DNA of 43,661 nucleotides from Hyphomicrobiaceae bacterium (GTDB taxonomy: Bacteria; Pseudomonadota; Alphaproteobacteria; Rhizobiales; Ancalomicrobiaceae), in NCBI GenBank assembly GCA_016793065.1, contig JAEULV010000066.1, positions 1 through 43,661 on the forward strand, read 5' to 3'. The position numbers were made by a program, and so were the translations under genes. Positions within the stretch are counted from its first letter, which is position 1; the number at the start of each line of letters is the position of its first letter. Positions 20,069-29,176 of the stretch are shown here, one piece after another. Below the pieces are notes generated by a model that saw only the letters and a list, made by a program, of their open reading frames with translations, was not told where the DNA came from and made no database searches.

Positions 20069-21538
20069 ATGGACGATTTTTCGACGTTGCCTTTCGCGGC
20101 TGGCGACGACGACGACCACCTGCACGAGGAATGCGGCGTCTTCGGCGTGTTCGGCCACCCGCAAGCGGCGGCGCTCACGGCGCTCGGCCTGCATGCGCTG
20201 CAGCACCGGGGCCAGGAAGCGGCGGGCATCGCCTCGTTCGATGGCACGCATTTCCATGTCGAGCGCCATATCGGTCTCGTCGGCGACAACTTCTCCAAGG
20301 CCGGCGCCGTCGAGCGCATGACCGGCGATCGCGCCATCGGCCACACCCGCTATTCGACCACCGGCGCGCCGGTGCTGCGCAATGTCCAGCCGATGTATGC
20401 GCAGTTCGCCGCCGGCGGCTTCGCCATCGCGCATAACGGCAACATCACCAATGCCCGGACCCTGCAGGACGAGTTGCAGCAGCGCGGCTCGATCTTCCAG
20501 TCGACGTCCGATACAGAGACGGTGATCCATCTCACCGCCACGGCGCTGCGCTACAACAACCTGGTCGACCGCTTCATCGACGCGCTGAAGCGCATCGAGG
20601 GGGCCTATGCCTTCGTCGCCCTGTCGGAGAAGAAGCTGATCGGCGTGCGCGATCCGCTCGGCGTGCGGCCGCTGGTGCTGGGCGAGGTCGATGGCGCCCA
20701 GGTGCTCGCCTCCGAGACCTGCGCGCTCGACATCATCGGCGCGCGGCTGGTGCGCGAGATCGAGCCGGGCGAGATGGTCGTCATCACCGAGGACGGCATC
20801 GAGAGCCTGCGGCCGTTCGAACCGGCGACCAGCCGGTTCTGCATCTTCGAATATGTCTACTTCGCCCGGCCGGATTCGCTCGTTGCCGGCACTTCGGTCT
20901 ATTCGGTGCGCAAGCGCATCGGCGCCGAGCTCGCCGCCGAGTCGCCGGTGCCGGCCGATGTGGTCATCCCGGTGCCGGACTCCGGCACGCCGGCGGCGAT
21001 GGGCTATGCCGAGGCGGCGGGCCTGCCGTTCGATCTCGGCATCATCCGCAATCACTATGTCGGGCGCACCTTCATCCAGCCGACCGACGCGATCCGCCAC
21101 ATGGGCGTCAAGCTGAAGCACAACCCGAACAAGGCGGTGATCGCCGGCAAGCGGGTGATCCTGGTCGACGATTCGATCGTGCGCGGCACGACGTCGCAGA
21201 AGATCGTCCGCATGGTGCGGGATGCCGGCGCCACCGAGGTGCACATGCGCATCGCCTCGCCGCCGACCACCGACCCGTGCTTCTATGGCGTCGATACGCC
21301 GGAGAAGTCGAAGCTGATCGCGGCGCGGATGAATCTCGCCGAACTCGCCCGCTTCATCGACGTCGACAGCCTGGCGTTCCTGACCATCGGCGGGCTTTAC
21401 CGCGCCGTCGGCGAGCCGCGCCGCAACAACGAGCTGCCGCAGTTCTGCGATGCCTGCTTCACCGGCGACTATCCGACCCGGCTGACCGATCGGCAGAACG
21501 AGGCCCAGGTCCGCGAGCGGGCCTTGATCATCGAGTGA
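20069..21538 (+). CDS. purF: Amidophosphoribosyltransferase
   Basis: First committed step of purine synthesis, forming phosphoribosylamine from PRPP and glutamine. Starting at ATG 20069 (GAGGAG at 20052-20057), the 489-residue protein has a 21-residue propeptide ending in HLHEE. The N-terminal nucleophile is Cys22 in ECGVFG, the arrangement of Bacillus-type PurF. The glutaminase domain has GHTRYSTTG, and the PRPP loop is VILVDDSIVRGTTS. Cysteines in FCDACF are compatible with the iron-sulfur-containing subclass. The frame extends upstream of 20069, but that stretch is Arg/Pro-rich and unlikely to be translated. Confidence 0.97.
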   Translation: MDDFSTLPFAAGDDDDHLHEECGVFGVFGHPQAAALTALGLHALQHRGQEAAGIASFDGTHFHVERHIGLVGDNFSKAGAVERMTGDRAIGHTRYSTTGAPVLRNVQPMYAQFAAGGFAIAHNGNITNARTLQDELQQRGSIFQSTSDTETVIHLTATALRYNNLVDRFIDALKRIEGAYAFVALSEKKLIGVRDPLGVRPLVLGEVDGAQVLASETCALDIIGARLVREIEPGEMVVITEDGIESLRPFEPATSRFCIFEYVYFARPDSLVAGTSVYSVRKRIGAELAAESPVPADVVIPVPDSGTPAAMGYAEAAGLPFDLGIIRNHYVGRTFIQPTDAIRHMGVKLKHNPNKAVIAGKRVILVDDSIVRGTTSQKIVRMVRDAGATEVHMRIASPPTTDPCFYGVDTPEKSKLIAARMNLAELARFIDVDSLAFLTIGGLYRAVGEPRRNNELPQFCDACFTGDYPTRLTDRQNEAQVRERALIIE

Positions 21539-21680
21539 TGCGAACGCGCCGGGGCAGGCTCGCGCCAGACGCGGGCCCGCCCGGCGCAGCCGTGCCTTGC
21601 AGCGCGGCACGATCATTTGTCCCCCCGAGCGAGTAGTGTTGTCCGCCGACGGCCCCCTCTCCGACCGGAGTTTTCGCGCC

Positions 21681-22430
21681 ATGTCCGATCGTCTCACCGA
21701 CCGCCCGCTCAACGGCCGCATCGCCCTCGTCACCGGCGCGACGCGCGGCATCGGCCGCGCCGTGGCGCTCGGCCTCGCCCAGGCCGGCGCGCAAGTCGTC
21801 GCCACCGGGCGCACCACCGGCGCGCTGGAGGAGCTCGACGACGAGATCCGCGCCATCGGCGGCAGCGCCACGCTGATCCCTCTCGACCTCAAGGACGGGC
21901 TTGCCATCGACCGCATGGGCGGCGCGCTCTACGAGCGGTTCGGCCGCATCGACATCCTGATCGGCAATGCCGGCGTGCTCGGCGACCTGACGCCGCTGTC
22001 GCATGCCGAGGCCAAGATGTGGGACGAGGTGATGGCGATCAACGTCACCGCCAACTGGCGGCTGATCCGGTCGATCGAGCCGCTGCTGAAGATGTCCGAG
22101 GCGGGCCGGGCGATGTTCATGACCTCGGGCGTTGCCCGTGTGCCGCGCGCCTATTGGGGGCCTTACGCAATCTCCAAAGCCGCCGTCGAATGCATGGTGG
22201 CGACGTGGGTGCGCGAACTGACCACCACCCGCATCACCGCCAATCTGGTTTCGCCCGGGCCGATGCGCACCAAGATGCGCGAAATCGCCATGCCGGGCGA
22301 GGATCCGATGACCCTGCCGGATCCGGCCGAGCTGGTGCCGCATGTGGTGATGATGGCGCGCGCCGATTTCACCACCACCGGCCATATCTTCGATTTCCGC
22401 TCCAAGACGCTGAAGCCGATGGTCGACTGA
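21681..22430 (+). CDS. SDR family oxidoreductase
   Basis: Short-chain dehydrogenase/reductase of 249 residues. The Rossmann signature is TGATRGIG near residue 18 and the structural motif NAG is in IGNAGVLG. The catalytic Ser lies in MTSGVARV and the pair YxxxK is in YAISK. The ATG at 21681 has GGAG 10 bases upstream; an earlier start in the same frame would add 28 unrelated residues. Substrate is unknown. An SDR gene after purF is a recurring Rhizobiales arrangement. Confidence 0.92.
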   Translation: MSDRLTDRPLNGRIALVTGATRGIGRAVALGLAQAGAQVVATGRTTGALEELDDEIRAIGGSATLIPLDLKDGLAIDRMGGALYERFGRIDILIGNAGVLGDLTPLSHAEAKMWDEVMAINVTANWRLIRSIEPLLKMSEAGRAMFMTSGVARVPRAYWGPYAISKAAVECMVATWVRELTTTRITANLVSPGPMRTKMREIAMPGEDPMTLPDPAELVPHVVMMARADFTTTGHIFDFRSKTLKPMVD

Positions 22431-22510
22431 CGCGCCTGCGCGCGTATCGCCGGGCGGCGGCCGTGCCGATGGCAGATCGGTTGAGATGTGACATTTCGAC
22501 CTTTCCCGAT

Positions 22511-22539
22511 TTGAGAATTGATCGAAATCCAGCTATTCG
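22511..22539 (+). promoter_or_regulatory. Candidate promoter of hemB
   Basis: TTGAGA (22511-22516), 17 bases, TATTCG (22534-22539), 57 bases before the start. It overlaps an interrupted inverted repeat ATTTCGA...TCGAAAT. Confidence 0.35.
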
Positions 22540-22589
22540 AGCGCATCCGGGTGTATCAGCCCCGGAATGCGGTTCGCCAGCGGAGTTGA

Positions 22590-23639
<1,050 letters not shown>

Positions 23640-23657
23640 GCCGATCCGGCAAAACCG

Positions 23658-23738
23658 ACCGCATCGTCACTCTCGCAGCAGGCCGAAAGCCTCACCCACG
23701 AGGTCGAGAGCTTCGTGCGGACGCTGCGCGCCGCCTGA
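23658..23738 (+). pseudogene. Remnant of a methyl-accepting chemotaxis protein C-terminus
   Basis: In-frame triplets directly after hemB read TASSLSQQAESLTHEVESFV, then RTLRAA and a stop at 23736-23738. This is the typical end of an MCP, where LSxQAexLxxEVxxFLxxvRAA closes the last cytoplasmic helix. No start codon, receptor domain or signalling hairpin precedes it; hemB ends 18 bases upstream. It is best read as the 3' stump left after deletion of an MCP gene beside hemB. The short length makes the call tentative, but the pattern match is close. Confidence 0.6.
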
Positions 23739-23817
23739 GCCAAAGGACAGACGCCTTTATCCCGCCGGTCGGACCTTCAGGGGTGCGGCCGGCGGATCTG
23801 TTTCTGGCGGCCGGCCG

Positions 23818-24744
23818 TCAGCCGCGCTCGCGGGTGTCGATGTCGGCCTTGCCGGGGGCGAACAGCACGAGGGCGGCGATCAGCACGGCGAAGGTCGCGG
23901 CGTCGCGGAGCGCCATGGGCATCGCCGCCGACCACAGCGTCTCGAACAGGCCGATGCCGATGCCGCCGACGAGGGCGCCGCGCATGGAGCGGGTGCCGCC
24001 GACGATCGAGATGAACAGTGCCTTCAGCCCCATGGTGAAGCCGTTATAGGGGGCGATATTGCCGTAGTAGGCGGCAAAGCCGGCGCCGGCCTGGGCGGAG
24101 GCGAGGCAGGACAGCACGCAGGCGACCGCCACCACCCGCACCGGGTCGATGCCGAGCAACCGCGCCATGCCGGGATCCTGGCTGACCGCCCGCCAAGCCC
24201 GCCCGTAGCGCGTCCGCGCCAGCGCCGCCCAGACCGCGACGGAAGTGGCGAACCCCGCCACCGTCACCAGCGCCTGCACCGCGCTGATGCGCACATCGCG
24301 GGCGCCGAAGGGCAGGATCAGAAGCGGCTCGCTCCAAAGCGGCTCCAGCCACATGTCGCGGCTTGCGGCCACCACGCGGATCGCCTCTTCCAGCGCCAGT
24401 GCCAGGCCGAGGGTGGCGACGAACATCGCCGCCACCGGCTCGCCGACCAGCCGGCCGAGCAATCCCCGGCCGAACAACAGGCCGAAGCCGATGCCCATGC
24501 CGGCGACCGCGACAGCCACGAGCGCGAGGATGGCGCCATGCGACAGGAAGGTCGTCGTCAGCAACACGTCGGCGGTGGCGATCGCGGAGTAGCCGGCCCA
24601 GGTGGCGATGGCGCCAAAGGCGAGGTTGATGCGGTTGGTCACCCCGAGCACCAGCACGAAGGCGGTGGCGAACAGGCAATAGAAGCTCGAAACCACCAGC
24701 GCGTTGACGGCCTGTTGCGTCCAGTACCAAGGTTCGGTGATCAA
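23818..24744 (-). CDS. Branched-chain amino acid ABC transporter permease, LivH type (orphan)
   Basis: Polytopic inner-membrane permease of about 308 residues. The opening WTQQAVNALVVSSFYCLFATAFVLVLGVTN, with NLAFGAIATWAGY shortly after, is the LivH pattern. The cytoplasmic loop RTRYGRAWRAVSQDPGMARLLGID is the EAA-like contact with the ATPase. A TTG start at 24744 was chosen because membrane segment one begins immediately after it. An ATG at 24813 is possible but would add 23 Arg/Gly-rich residues. No livM, livG, livF or binding-protein gene is adjacent. Substrate is therefore uncertain (amino acid, urea or amide). Confidence 0.85.
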   Translation of the reverse strand: MITEPWYWTQQAVNALVVSSFYCLFATAFVLVLGVTNRINLAFGAIATWAGYSAIATADVLLTTTFLSHGAILALVAVAVAGMGIGFGLLFGRGLLGRLVGEPVAAMFVATLGLALALEEAIRVVAASRDMWLEPLWSEPLLILPFGARDVRISAVQALVTVAGFATSVAVWAALARTRYGRAWRAVSQDPGMARLLGIDPVRVVAVACVLSCLASAQAGAGFAAYYGNIAPYNGFTMGLKALFISIVGGTRSMRGALVGGIGIGLFETLWSAAMPMALRDAATFAVLIAALVLFAPGKADIDTRERG

Positions 24745-24959
24745 CGGAGGACCTCGCCGGCGCCGCCAGACCGCGCCACCGCCAGCCTGCCACAATCGGC
24801 CGCGCCGAGGCATGCGTTAAATCGAGGGCGCGAATGCCCCGGCCGCCGTGGCGGTGGATATCGCCGGGGGCGGGAAGCGGCTAGACTGATCAAAACGCAG
24901 GCATGGTGGCCGGACATGGTGCCGCGCCGCCGGCCAACGAGAAATCGGAGTTCGCGCTG

Positions 24960-25508
24960 ATGGCCCGCCCGTCGTTCCCCGCCGTCCTGCTGATCGCGGC
25001 GCTGTCGATCGCCGCCGGCGCGGCCCGCCCGGCACGCGCCGAGGAGCCTTATCTCAGCATTTCCGGCGGCGGCTTCGTGTTCAATTACCGGGTGGCGGCG
25101 GCCTATCTTTCGGTGGCGCTGAAGCCGGAACGGCCGTTTCCGCGCGGGTCGCGGATCGAGATCCGCTTCGAGAATCCGGCTGGCGGCGCGCCGCTGGTGG
25201 TGACGCAGGCGTTTCCCGGCGGCACCAAGACGCTGGTGGTGCAATCCGGCGACATGAGCGGCATCCGCGCCGGCGTGCCCTACCGGGTCGAGGTGCGGCT
25301 GACACGGCCGGGCGAGACCGAAGCCTTTGCCGAGACCGCCCGCAGCTTCGTCTCCGATCTCGACCAGTCGGTCCTGCCGGAGAAGCCGCAATTCATCGGC
25401 AATGGCTATCATCGCAATCCGGAACTCGACCATCCCGACGCCAAGGTCGTGGTGCGGGGCAATGACGGCTCGGTCGAGCCGCCGCCAGCCCCCGCCCCGG
25501 CGCAATAG
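24960..25508 (+). CDS. Secreted protein of unknown function
   Basis: A 182-residue protein with a clear Sec signal: MARPSFPAVLLIAALSIAAG and predicted cleavage after ARPARA at about residue 27. The mature part is beta-rich (LSISGGGFVFNYRVAAAYLSVALKPERP, then repeated strand-like segments) and ends in a Pro/Ala-rich tail. There are no cysteines in the mature chain and no enzymatic motif. The ATG at 24960 has GGAG ten bases upstream. I do not recognise the family. It sits 63 bases before the threonine ammonia-lyase gene in the same direction and may share its transcript. Confidence 0.82.
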   Translation: MARPSFPAVLLIAALSIAAGAARPARAEEPYLSISGGGFVFNYRVAAAYLSVALKPERPFPRGSRIEIRFENPAGGAPLVVTQAFPGGTKTLVVQSGDMSGIRAGVPYRVEVRLTRPGETEAFAETARSFVSDLDQSVLPEKPQFIGNGYHRNPELDHPDAKVVVRGNDGSVEPPPAPAPAQ

Positions 25509-25571
25509 CCCCGTCCTTCCTGCCGGCCAGCCGATCCCCCTGCACCCCAAGCCCGCGAGCGATCCCCCGAA

Positions 25572-26789
25572 ATGCGTCTCCCCACCGTTGATGATGTCCG
25601 CGATGCCGCCCGCCTGATCGACGGGCATGTGCTGCGCACGCCGTTCCTGCCGGCGCCGCGCCTGTCGATGCTGACGGGTGCCGATGTGCGGGTGAAATAC
25701 GAGAACCTGCAGGTGACCGCCGCGTTCAAGGAGCGCGGGGCGCTGGTCAAGCTCGCCTCGCTCGGCGCCGGGGAGCGGGCGCGCGGCGTCATCGCCATGT
25801 CGGCCGGCAACCATGCCCAGGGCGTCGCCTATCACGCCCGCCGGCTCGGCATTCCCTGCACCATCGTCATGCCGGTGACGACGCCCTATGTGAAGGTGGA
25901 GGCGACCCGGGCGCTCGGCGCCAGTGTGGTGCTGGCCGGCGAGACGCTGGAAGCCGCGGCGGCAACGGCGCGCGCGGCGGGCGAGCGCGACGGGCTGGTC
26001 TTCGTGCATCCGTTCGACGATTTCGACGTCATTCGCGGTCAGGGGACGATCGCGCTGGAGATGCTGGCCGATGCCGAGTTCGACGATATCGTCGTGCCGA
26101 TCGGCGGCGGCGGCCTGATCGCCGGCATCGGCACGGTGATCAAGGCGCTGGCGCCGCGGGTGCGGGTGATCGGTGTCGAGTCCGAGCCCTATCCGTCGAT
26201 GCGGGCGGCGTTGCGGGGCGACGTCACCGTCAGCGGCGGTCCGTCGCTGGCCGAGGGCATCGCCGTCGATCGCGCCGGCGAGATGACGCGGGCGATCGCC
26301 GCGACCTGCGTCGACGACATCGTCGTCGTCAGCGAGAGCCTGATCGAACAGGCGATCAACGCCTATCTGACGCACCAGAAGACATTGGCCGAGGGCGCCG
26401 GCGCTGCCGGGCTTGCCGCGCTATTGGCCGAGCCGGAGCGTTTCGCCGGCCGGCGCGTCGCCTTGGTGCTGTGCGGCGGCAATCTCGATCCGCGCATCTG
26501 CGCCTCGATCATGATCCGCGAGCTGACGCGGGCGCATCGCATCATCACGCTGCGGGTGATCGTGCCCGACCGGCCGAAGATGCTGGCGCGTATCGCCGGG
26601 CTGATCGGCGATGCCGACGGCAACATCCTGCACGTCAAGCATCACCGCACCTTTCTCGATGTGCCGGCCAAGGGCACGTCGATGGACATCATCACCGAAA
26701 CCCGCGACGGCGCCCATGCCGACGAGATCGTCGCCGCGCTGGCGGAAGCCGGCTTCGCCGTTTCGCGCTCGGATCGCGTCGAGGTGTGA
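25572..26789 (+). CDS. Threonine ammonia-lyase (PLP fold II with ACT domain)
   Basis: Deaminates L-threonine to 2-oxobutyrate. The PLP lysine lies in TAAFKERGAL near residue 53, the Asn loop is SAGNHAQGVAYHA, and the phosphate-binding Gly loop is GGGGLIAG. Residues ~330-405 form one ACT domain (TLRVIVPDRPKMLARIAGLIGDADGNILHV). The 405-residue, single-ACT layout is that of the short catabolic/TdcB-like class common in Alphaproteobacteria, not the 510-residue IlvA with two regulatory modules. Use in isoleucine synthesis or in threonine catabolism cannot be decided here. Confidence 0.94.
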   Translation: MRLPTVDDVRDAARLIDGHVLRTPFLPAPRLSMLTGADVRVKYENLQVTAAFKERGALVKLASLGAGERARGVIAMSAGNHAQGVAYHARRLGIPCTIVMPVTTPYVKVEATRALGASVVLAGETLEAAAATARAAGERDGLVFVHPFDDFDVIRGQGTIALEMLADAEFDDIVVPIGGGGLIAGIGTVIKALAPRVRVIGVESEPYPSMRAALRGDVTVSGGPSLAEGIAVDRAGEMTRAIAATCVDDIVVVSESLIEQAINAYLTHQKTLAEGAGAAGLAALLAEPERFAGRRVALVLCGGNLDPRICASIMIRELTRAHRIITLRVIVPDRPKMLARIAGLIGDADGNILHVKHHRTFLDVPAKGTSMDIITETRDGAHADEIVAALAEAGFAVSRSDRVEV

Positions 26790-26801
26790 GCAGCGCTGAC
26801 C

Positions 26802-27845
26802 CTACAGCCGCCGCAGCAGGAACTGGTCGCCGAAGATCGCCTCGATCCGCACCGGCAGGCTGGCGCAGGTTTCGGCGACGGCGCGGACGATGCCGTCGCC
26901 CCACCAATTGTCGGTGCGATAGTCGTCGCCGCCGATCAGGCCGCCGGGGCGCACCTTGGCGACGCTGACGGCAAGATCGCGCATGACGCTGGCATAGGCA
27001 TGGTCGGCGTCGATATAGACCCAGTCGAGCGAGGCCTCCGGCAGCGTTTCCAGCACGTCCCACGACAGGGCGCGGTGGAGGACGACCTGGCCGGCGGCGA
27101 TGGGGGCGGCGAAGCGATCGGCGACGAAGGCGTGCAGCGCGTCCATGTAGGCCTGGTCGACGCTGGCATACCAGCTGGCGTCGCGGTCGCCACCGGCGGC
27201 GGCGATCCACGGGTCGACGAGATGCAGCCGCCGGGGCTGGACCTCGGCGAGGATCTCGGCGGCGAAGGCGCCCATCAGCACGCCGAGCTCGGCGCCGACC
27301 GACTGGCGCGGCAGCGCCGCGAGGAGCGCGGCACGATGGCTGGACGGCGCCGGCGGCGACACCGCCGCCACAGGCGTCGGGACCACCGGAGCGGATGTGG
27401 CGGCGAAGCGGGCGAGCTTGTCGGTGAAGCGGCGGAACAGCCGGCCGATGACCGGCTCGACCAGCAACAGCCGGTAGACCAGCGGCACGCGGCGCGGCGC
27501 GACCTCGGCCTCGAGCCGGGTGCCCGGACCATCGGCGACGAGGGAGAGGGCGATGTCGACCTCGAAGCCGCTGCCATTGCCGGGCGGGAGGCAGACGGTA
27601 TAGGCGCAGCCATCGGCACTGACGCCCATTTCCAGCGGCAGATCGAGGGCGATACCGAATTTCGGCGCGGCGAAGCGGTGGCGGGTGCGATGGCGGACGC
27701 CGCCATCGGCTGCCGTCGCGGTCTCGATCACCTCGGCGCCGGCGCAATTGGGCAACGCCCGGCGATGCAGGTCGACCCGGGCGAGGATGCCGGCGAGCAC
27801 CGTCGCCGGCTGCTCGAAACGGTGGGAAAAGCGCATGGCGCGCAT
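26802..27845 (-). CDS. SRPBCC (DUF2505-like) - class I SAM methyltransferase fusion
   Basis: A 347-residue two-domain protein. Residues 1 to ~140 begin MRAMRFSHRFEQPATVLAGI and look like the START/SRPBCC family DUF2505, a hydrophobic-ligand cavity. After a Pro/Ala/Val linker (about 145-170) comes a methyltransferase: GAELGVLMGAFAAEIL (SAM loop), LHLVDPW, LDWVYIDADHAYASVMRDL and GGLIGGDDY, the signature of the Methyltransf_24 group. The ATG at 27845 has GGGAGCGG a few bases upstream. The PhyH-type dioxygenase gene ends 27 bases upstream, so the two are probably co-transcribed. Substrate unknown; the pairing is uncommon as far as I know. Confidence 0.8.
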   Translation of the reverse strand: MRAMRFSHRFEQPATVLAGILARVDLHRRALPNCAGAEVIETATAADGGVRHRTRHRFAAPKFGIALDLPLEMGVSADGCAYTVCLPPGNGSGFEVDIALSLVADGPGTRLEAEVAPRRVPLVYRLLLVEPVIGRLFRRFTDKLARFAATSAPVVPTPVAAVSPPAPSSHRAALLAALPRQSVGAELGVLMGAFAAEILAEVQPRRLHLVDPWIAAAGGDRDASWYASVDQAYMDALHAFVADRFAAPIAAGQVVLHRALSWDVLETLPEASLDWVYIDADHAYASVMRDLAVSVAKVRPGGLIGGDDYRTDNWWGDGIVRAVAETCASLPVRIEAIFGDQFLLRRL

Positions 27846-27872
27846 CAGGCCGCTCCCGGCGCGGCGCGGCGA

Positions 27873-28907
27873 TCAGCCGACATCGGGGCTGTCCATGCGG
27901 CGGGGGGCGACCCGGGGCCAGCTGTTGGACACCAGGCCGAGGCGGACCGCCTGATCGAGGGCGGCATCGAGCAGCCGGCCCGGCCGCTCGCGCACCCAAG
28001 GCAGCGCCATGTAGTCGAGGCCGATGCCGGGCGAGAACGGATTGCGCCGCGACGTGGCGTAGATTTCCATGCGCAGCGTCGGCTTCGGCGACGGCGTGCG
28101 GGCATGGAAGCCGTGGGTATCGGCGACCACCAGCGTGTTGGCCTTCACCGTCATCACCCGAGGCGGCGGCAGGCCGAGGCGGGCGAGGTCGTCGGCGGTG
28201 GCGCGAAACGAGCCGCGCGCGTGGTAGGACTTGCCGTCGTCGCAGGCCTTCAGCGCCTGTTCCTGTTCCCAGGCCAGCCGGGGCGCATCAATGATGTGCG
28301 AGCCCGGAACATAGGCGAAGGGGCCATCGTCGGGGCCGACATCCTGCAGGAACAGCCAGGCCTTGGCGTTGGCGTGGAAGGTGTCGAGGTGCAGCGCGGT
28401 CTGCGGATCGACGGCGCCCCGGTCGGGATCGGCGATGACGATCTGCAGCTGTCGCAGCGAGGCGACGTCGTGGGACGAGACATAGCGCATCAGCGCGTCG
28501 AAGCGCGGATCGTGGGCGGCGGCGACGCAAGCGGGCAAGCGGTCGGCATCGACGCGGTCAAGGTGGATGCGCCGCGTCACCGCCGGCCCCTGCCGCATCT
28601 CGCGCGGCGCGGCGACATGGGCGTGCGCCTCGGCGACGGCCTGCGCGAACAGGTCGGCGGGGAGGAAATCGGTCTTGACGACGAAGCCGTCGCGGGAAAA
28701 GGCGTCGCGATCCTCCGCCGGGATCAGATGGGCCATGCGGGCGCGGCGGGCGGCGGCCATGCGCTCAGCCAGGGCAACGCGACGCGGATGCAGCCCCCAC
28801 TCGTTGAGCCGGCGCGAGCCGATGACGGGATTGCGGACGAACGACTTGGCGCCGCTGGCGAGGGCGAGGGCGTCAAGGGGCAGTCTGAGCACATCAAGCG
28901 GGCGCAT
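27873..28907 (-). CDS. Phytanoyl-CoA dioxygenase (PhyH) family protein
   Basis: Fe(II)/2-oxoglutarate-dependent oxygenase of about 344 residues. The metal-binding HxD is in TALHLDTFH, the distal His in VVADTHGFHAR, and the 2-oxoglutarate-binding Arg probably lies in that segment or in LRMEIY. The central FLQDVGPDDGPFAYVPGSH is diagnostic of the PhyH fold. The ATG at 28907 (MRPLDVLRLPLDALAL) was chosen; the frame runs 41 codons further without family features. It is first in a two-gene unit with the SRPBCC-methyltransferase and divergent from the FemAB-like gene. The substrate could be a lipid or a small secondary metabolite. Confidence 0.88.
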   Translation of the reverse strand: MRPLDVLRLPLDALALASGAKSFVRNPVIGSRRLNEWGLHPRRVALAERMAAARRARMAHLIPAEDRDAFSRDGFVVKTDFLPADLFAQAVAEAHAHVAAPREMRQGPAVTRRIHLDRVDADRLPACVAAAHDPRFDALMRYVSSHDVASLRQLQIVIADPDRGAVDPQTALHLDTFHANAKAWLFLQDVGPDDGPFAYVPGSHIIDAPRLAWEQEQALKACDDGKSYHARGSFRATADDLARLGLPPPRVMTVKANTLVVADTHGFHARTPSPKPTLRMEIYATSRRNPFSPGIGLDYMALPWVRERPGRLLDAALDQAVRLGLVSNSWPRVAPRRMDSPDVG

Positions 28908-29176
28908 GGGCGTTCCGGCAAAGGGCGGGCGACGGTCGTCGTCGTCCGCAGATAAGCTGAAACGGCAAGGGAAAACAAGAAATCGCCAGATGCTATCGCG
29001 ACCCGGCAACGGGGGCGGCACCTGGGGCACCCCTCAGGGTCGACACGCGATCATCTTCGCCCGGATGTCATCCACATCGCCGTGATGTTGGGCAAGTCGC
29101 CGCAGCTTTGTGAATTGAGCGGCGGCAAGGGCGCGCTATGTTGAGGGCAAGCGACAGCTGCGACGAAAGGTCCCGG

